A stretch of 64,000 bases of DNA from Glycomyces xiaoerkulensis (GTDB lineage Bacteria > Actinomycetota > Actinomycetes > Mycobacteriales > Micromonosporaceae), in the NCBI RefSeq assembly GCF_002798405.1, contig NZ_PGGV01000028.1, forward strand, positions 27,415-91,414. The letters run 5' to 3'. Numbering within the stretch: position 1 is the stretch's first letter; each line of letters starts with the position of its first letter. The position numbers and the translations under genes were made by a program. Positions 63,500 through 64,000 of this stretch are shown here, one piece after another. The notes under the pieces are model-generated. The model saw only the letters and a program-made list of their open reading frames with translations, ran no database searches and was not told the origin of the DNA.

Positions 63500-63620
63500 T
63501 GAAACGTTCCAACCCCAACCTCGGACGAGGAGGTGACTCCCCGACAGCACCGACCCGGCACGGCGGGGATCCCCTGCTCAGTGATCCCCGCCCATCGAAC
63601 GGTGAATTTGAACGTTTCAT
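63500..63620. promoter_or_regulatory. pair of LacI-like half-palindromic sites
   Basis: TGAAACGTTC (63500-63509) and GAACGTTTCA (63610-63619) are mutual inverted copies of a TGAAACGTTTCA-like site. Their centres are 108 bp apart, about 10.3 helical turns, and flank the leader of the lectin-like gene. This geometry suits repression by looping. Confidence 0.4.
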
Positions 63621-63654
63621 CAAACCGTCCTTCAAGTCCTATAAGGAGCCTTTC

Positions 63655-64000
63655 ATGGCCCTCCGCCTCAGAAAGAAACTCATACTTCTCATCAGCGCCG
63701 TGGCCGTCGCCGTCACCGGCGCGGCGGTCACGTTCTTCGCGATGCCGCAGGCGAACGCGGTCGAGACCGGCGTCTGGTACAAGATCATCAGCCGCCACTC
63801 CGGTCTGGCGCTCGACGTCCTCGACATGTCGACCGAACCGGGTGCCGAGATCATCCAGTACAACGACACCGGCGCCGAGAATCAGCAGTTCCGGTTCCTC
63901 GACTCCGGCGGCGGCTACTACCGCATCCAGGCCCGCCACTCCGGCCAGGTCCTGGACGTGTGGGAGTGGAACGCCGACAACGGCGCCACCATCGCCCAGT
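63655..64000 (+). CDS. secreted ricin-type beta-trefoil (RICIN/CBM13-like) protein, partial
   Basis: ATG after AAGGAG; 115 codons to the window edge. A signal peptide (LILLISAVAVAVTGAAVTFF, probable cut after QANA) is followed by ricin-B repeats (ISRHSGLALDVLDMSTEPGA...NQQFRF, then ARHSGQVLDVWEWNADNGA). Such modules bind galactose/xylose chains and usually join a catalytic domain, which would be beyond the edge. LacI-like sites upstream suggest sugar control. Confidence 0.85.
   Translation, partial: MALRLRKKLILLISAVAVAVTGAAVTFFAMPQANAVETGVWYKIISRHSGLALDVLDMSTEPGAEIIQYNDTGAENQQFRFLDSGGGYYRIQARHSGQVLDVWEWNADNGATIAQ

Overview
The window is GC-rich actinobacterial chromosome. MurE carries the DNPR motif of meso-diaminopimelate-adding enzymes, the dcw cell-division genes sit next to sepF and a Wag31-type divIVA, histidine biosynthesis uses a PriA-type isomerase, and starts are often GTG or TTG. 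DksA-like, WXG/type VII, DUF397/XRE and RNase AS genes fit a filamentous or spore-forming actinomycete. My best guess is near Glycomycetaceae or Micromonosporales, by inference only. No rRNA, tRNA, CRISPR array or insertion sequence was seen.

Left end (1-6 kb): the tail of a transketolase, then a CBS protein, a UdgX-like uracil-DNA glycosylase, an atypical short-chain dehydrogenase and a SigB/SigF-family sigma factor. The CBS, UdgX and dehydrogenase genes each have a GNNT-15 bp-GGGTAC/T promoter-like sequence, so they may be a local stress regulon of that sigma factor. A coenzyme B12-type acyl-CoA mutase large subunit follows. 6-11 kb: hisD-hisC-hisB-(53-aa membrane protein)-hisH-priA-ridA, tightly overlapped. 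11-18 kb: a membrane protein, a MinD/ParA-like ATPase, rluD, lspA, a Lys/Ala-tailed DksA-like protein, divIVA, yggT and sepF.

18-31 kb: yggS, ftsZ, ftsQ, murC, murG, ftsW, murD, mraY, murF and murE on the minus strand. A siderophore-interacting flavoprotein gene with a strong IdeR/DmdR box lies on the opposite strand between ftsQ and murC. mraZ, rsmH, ftsL and ftsI are not upstream of murE; a MarR-type gene is there instead. Divergent cell-wall genes follow (a coiled-coil peptidoglycan hydrolase-like protein and an L,D-transpeptidase lipoprotein).

34-50 kb: mostly housekeeping. It includes a FolD lacking its catalytic lysine, overlapped by a cyclodeaminase/cyclohydrolase-family gene that may replace the lost step; class II DAHP synthase; a phosphofructokinase with the residues of PPi-dependent enzymes; a WXG-motif type VII candidate; RNase AS; a Crp-family regulator; and lipid enzymes.

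49-64 kb: more accessory. It holds an FMO with a nucleophile-less alpha/beta-hydrolase, a divergent P450, an XRE/DUF397 module facing two small unknown genes across palindromes, a large secreted GH39-like enzyme under a LacI-type operator, bioA-bioF-bioD, an MFS exporter, a LOR/SDH-type ornithine cyclodeaminase and the start of a secreted ricin-lectin-like protein. A promoter plus hairpin-rich stretch ahead of the last gene is a candidate small RNA.
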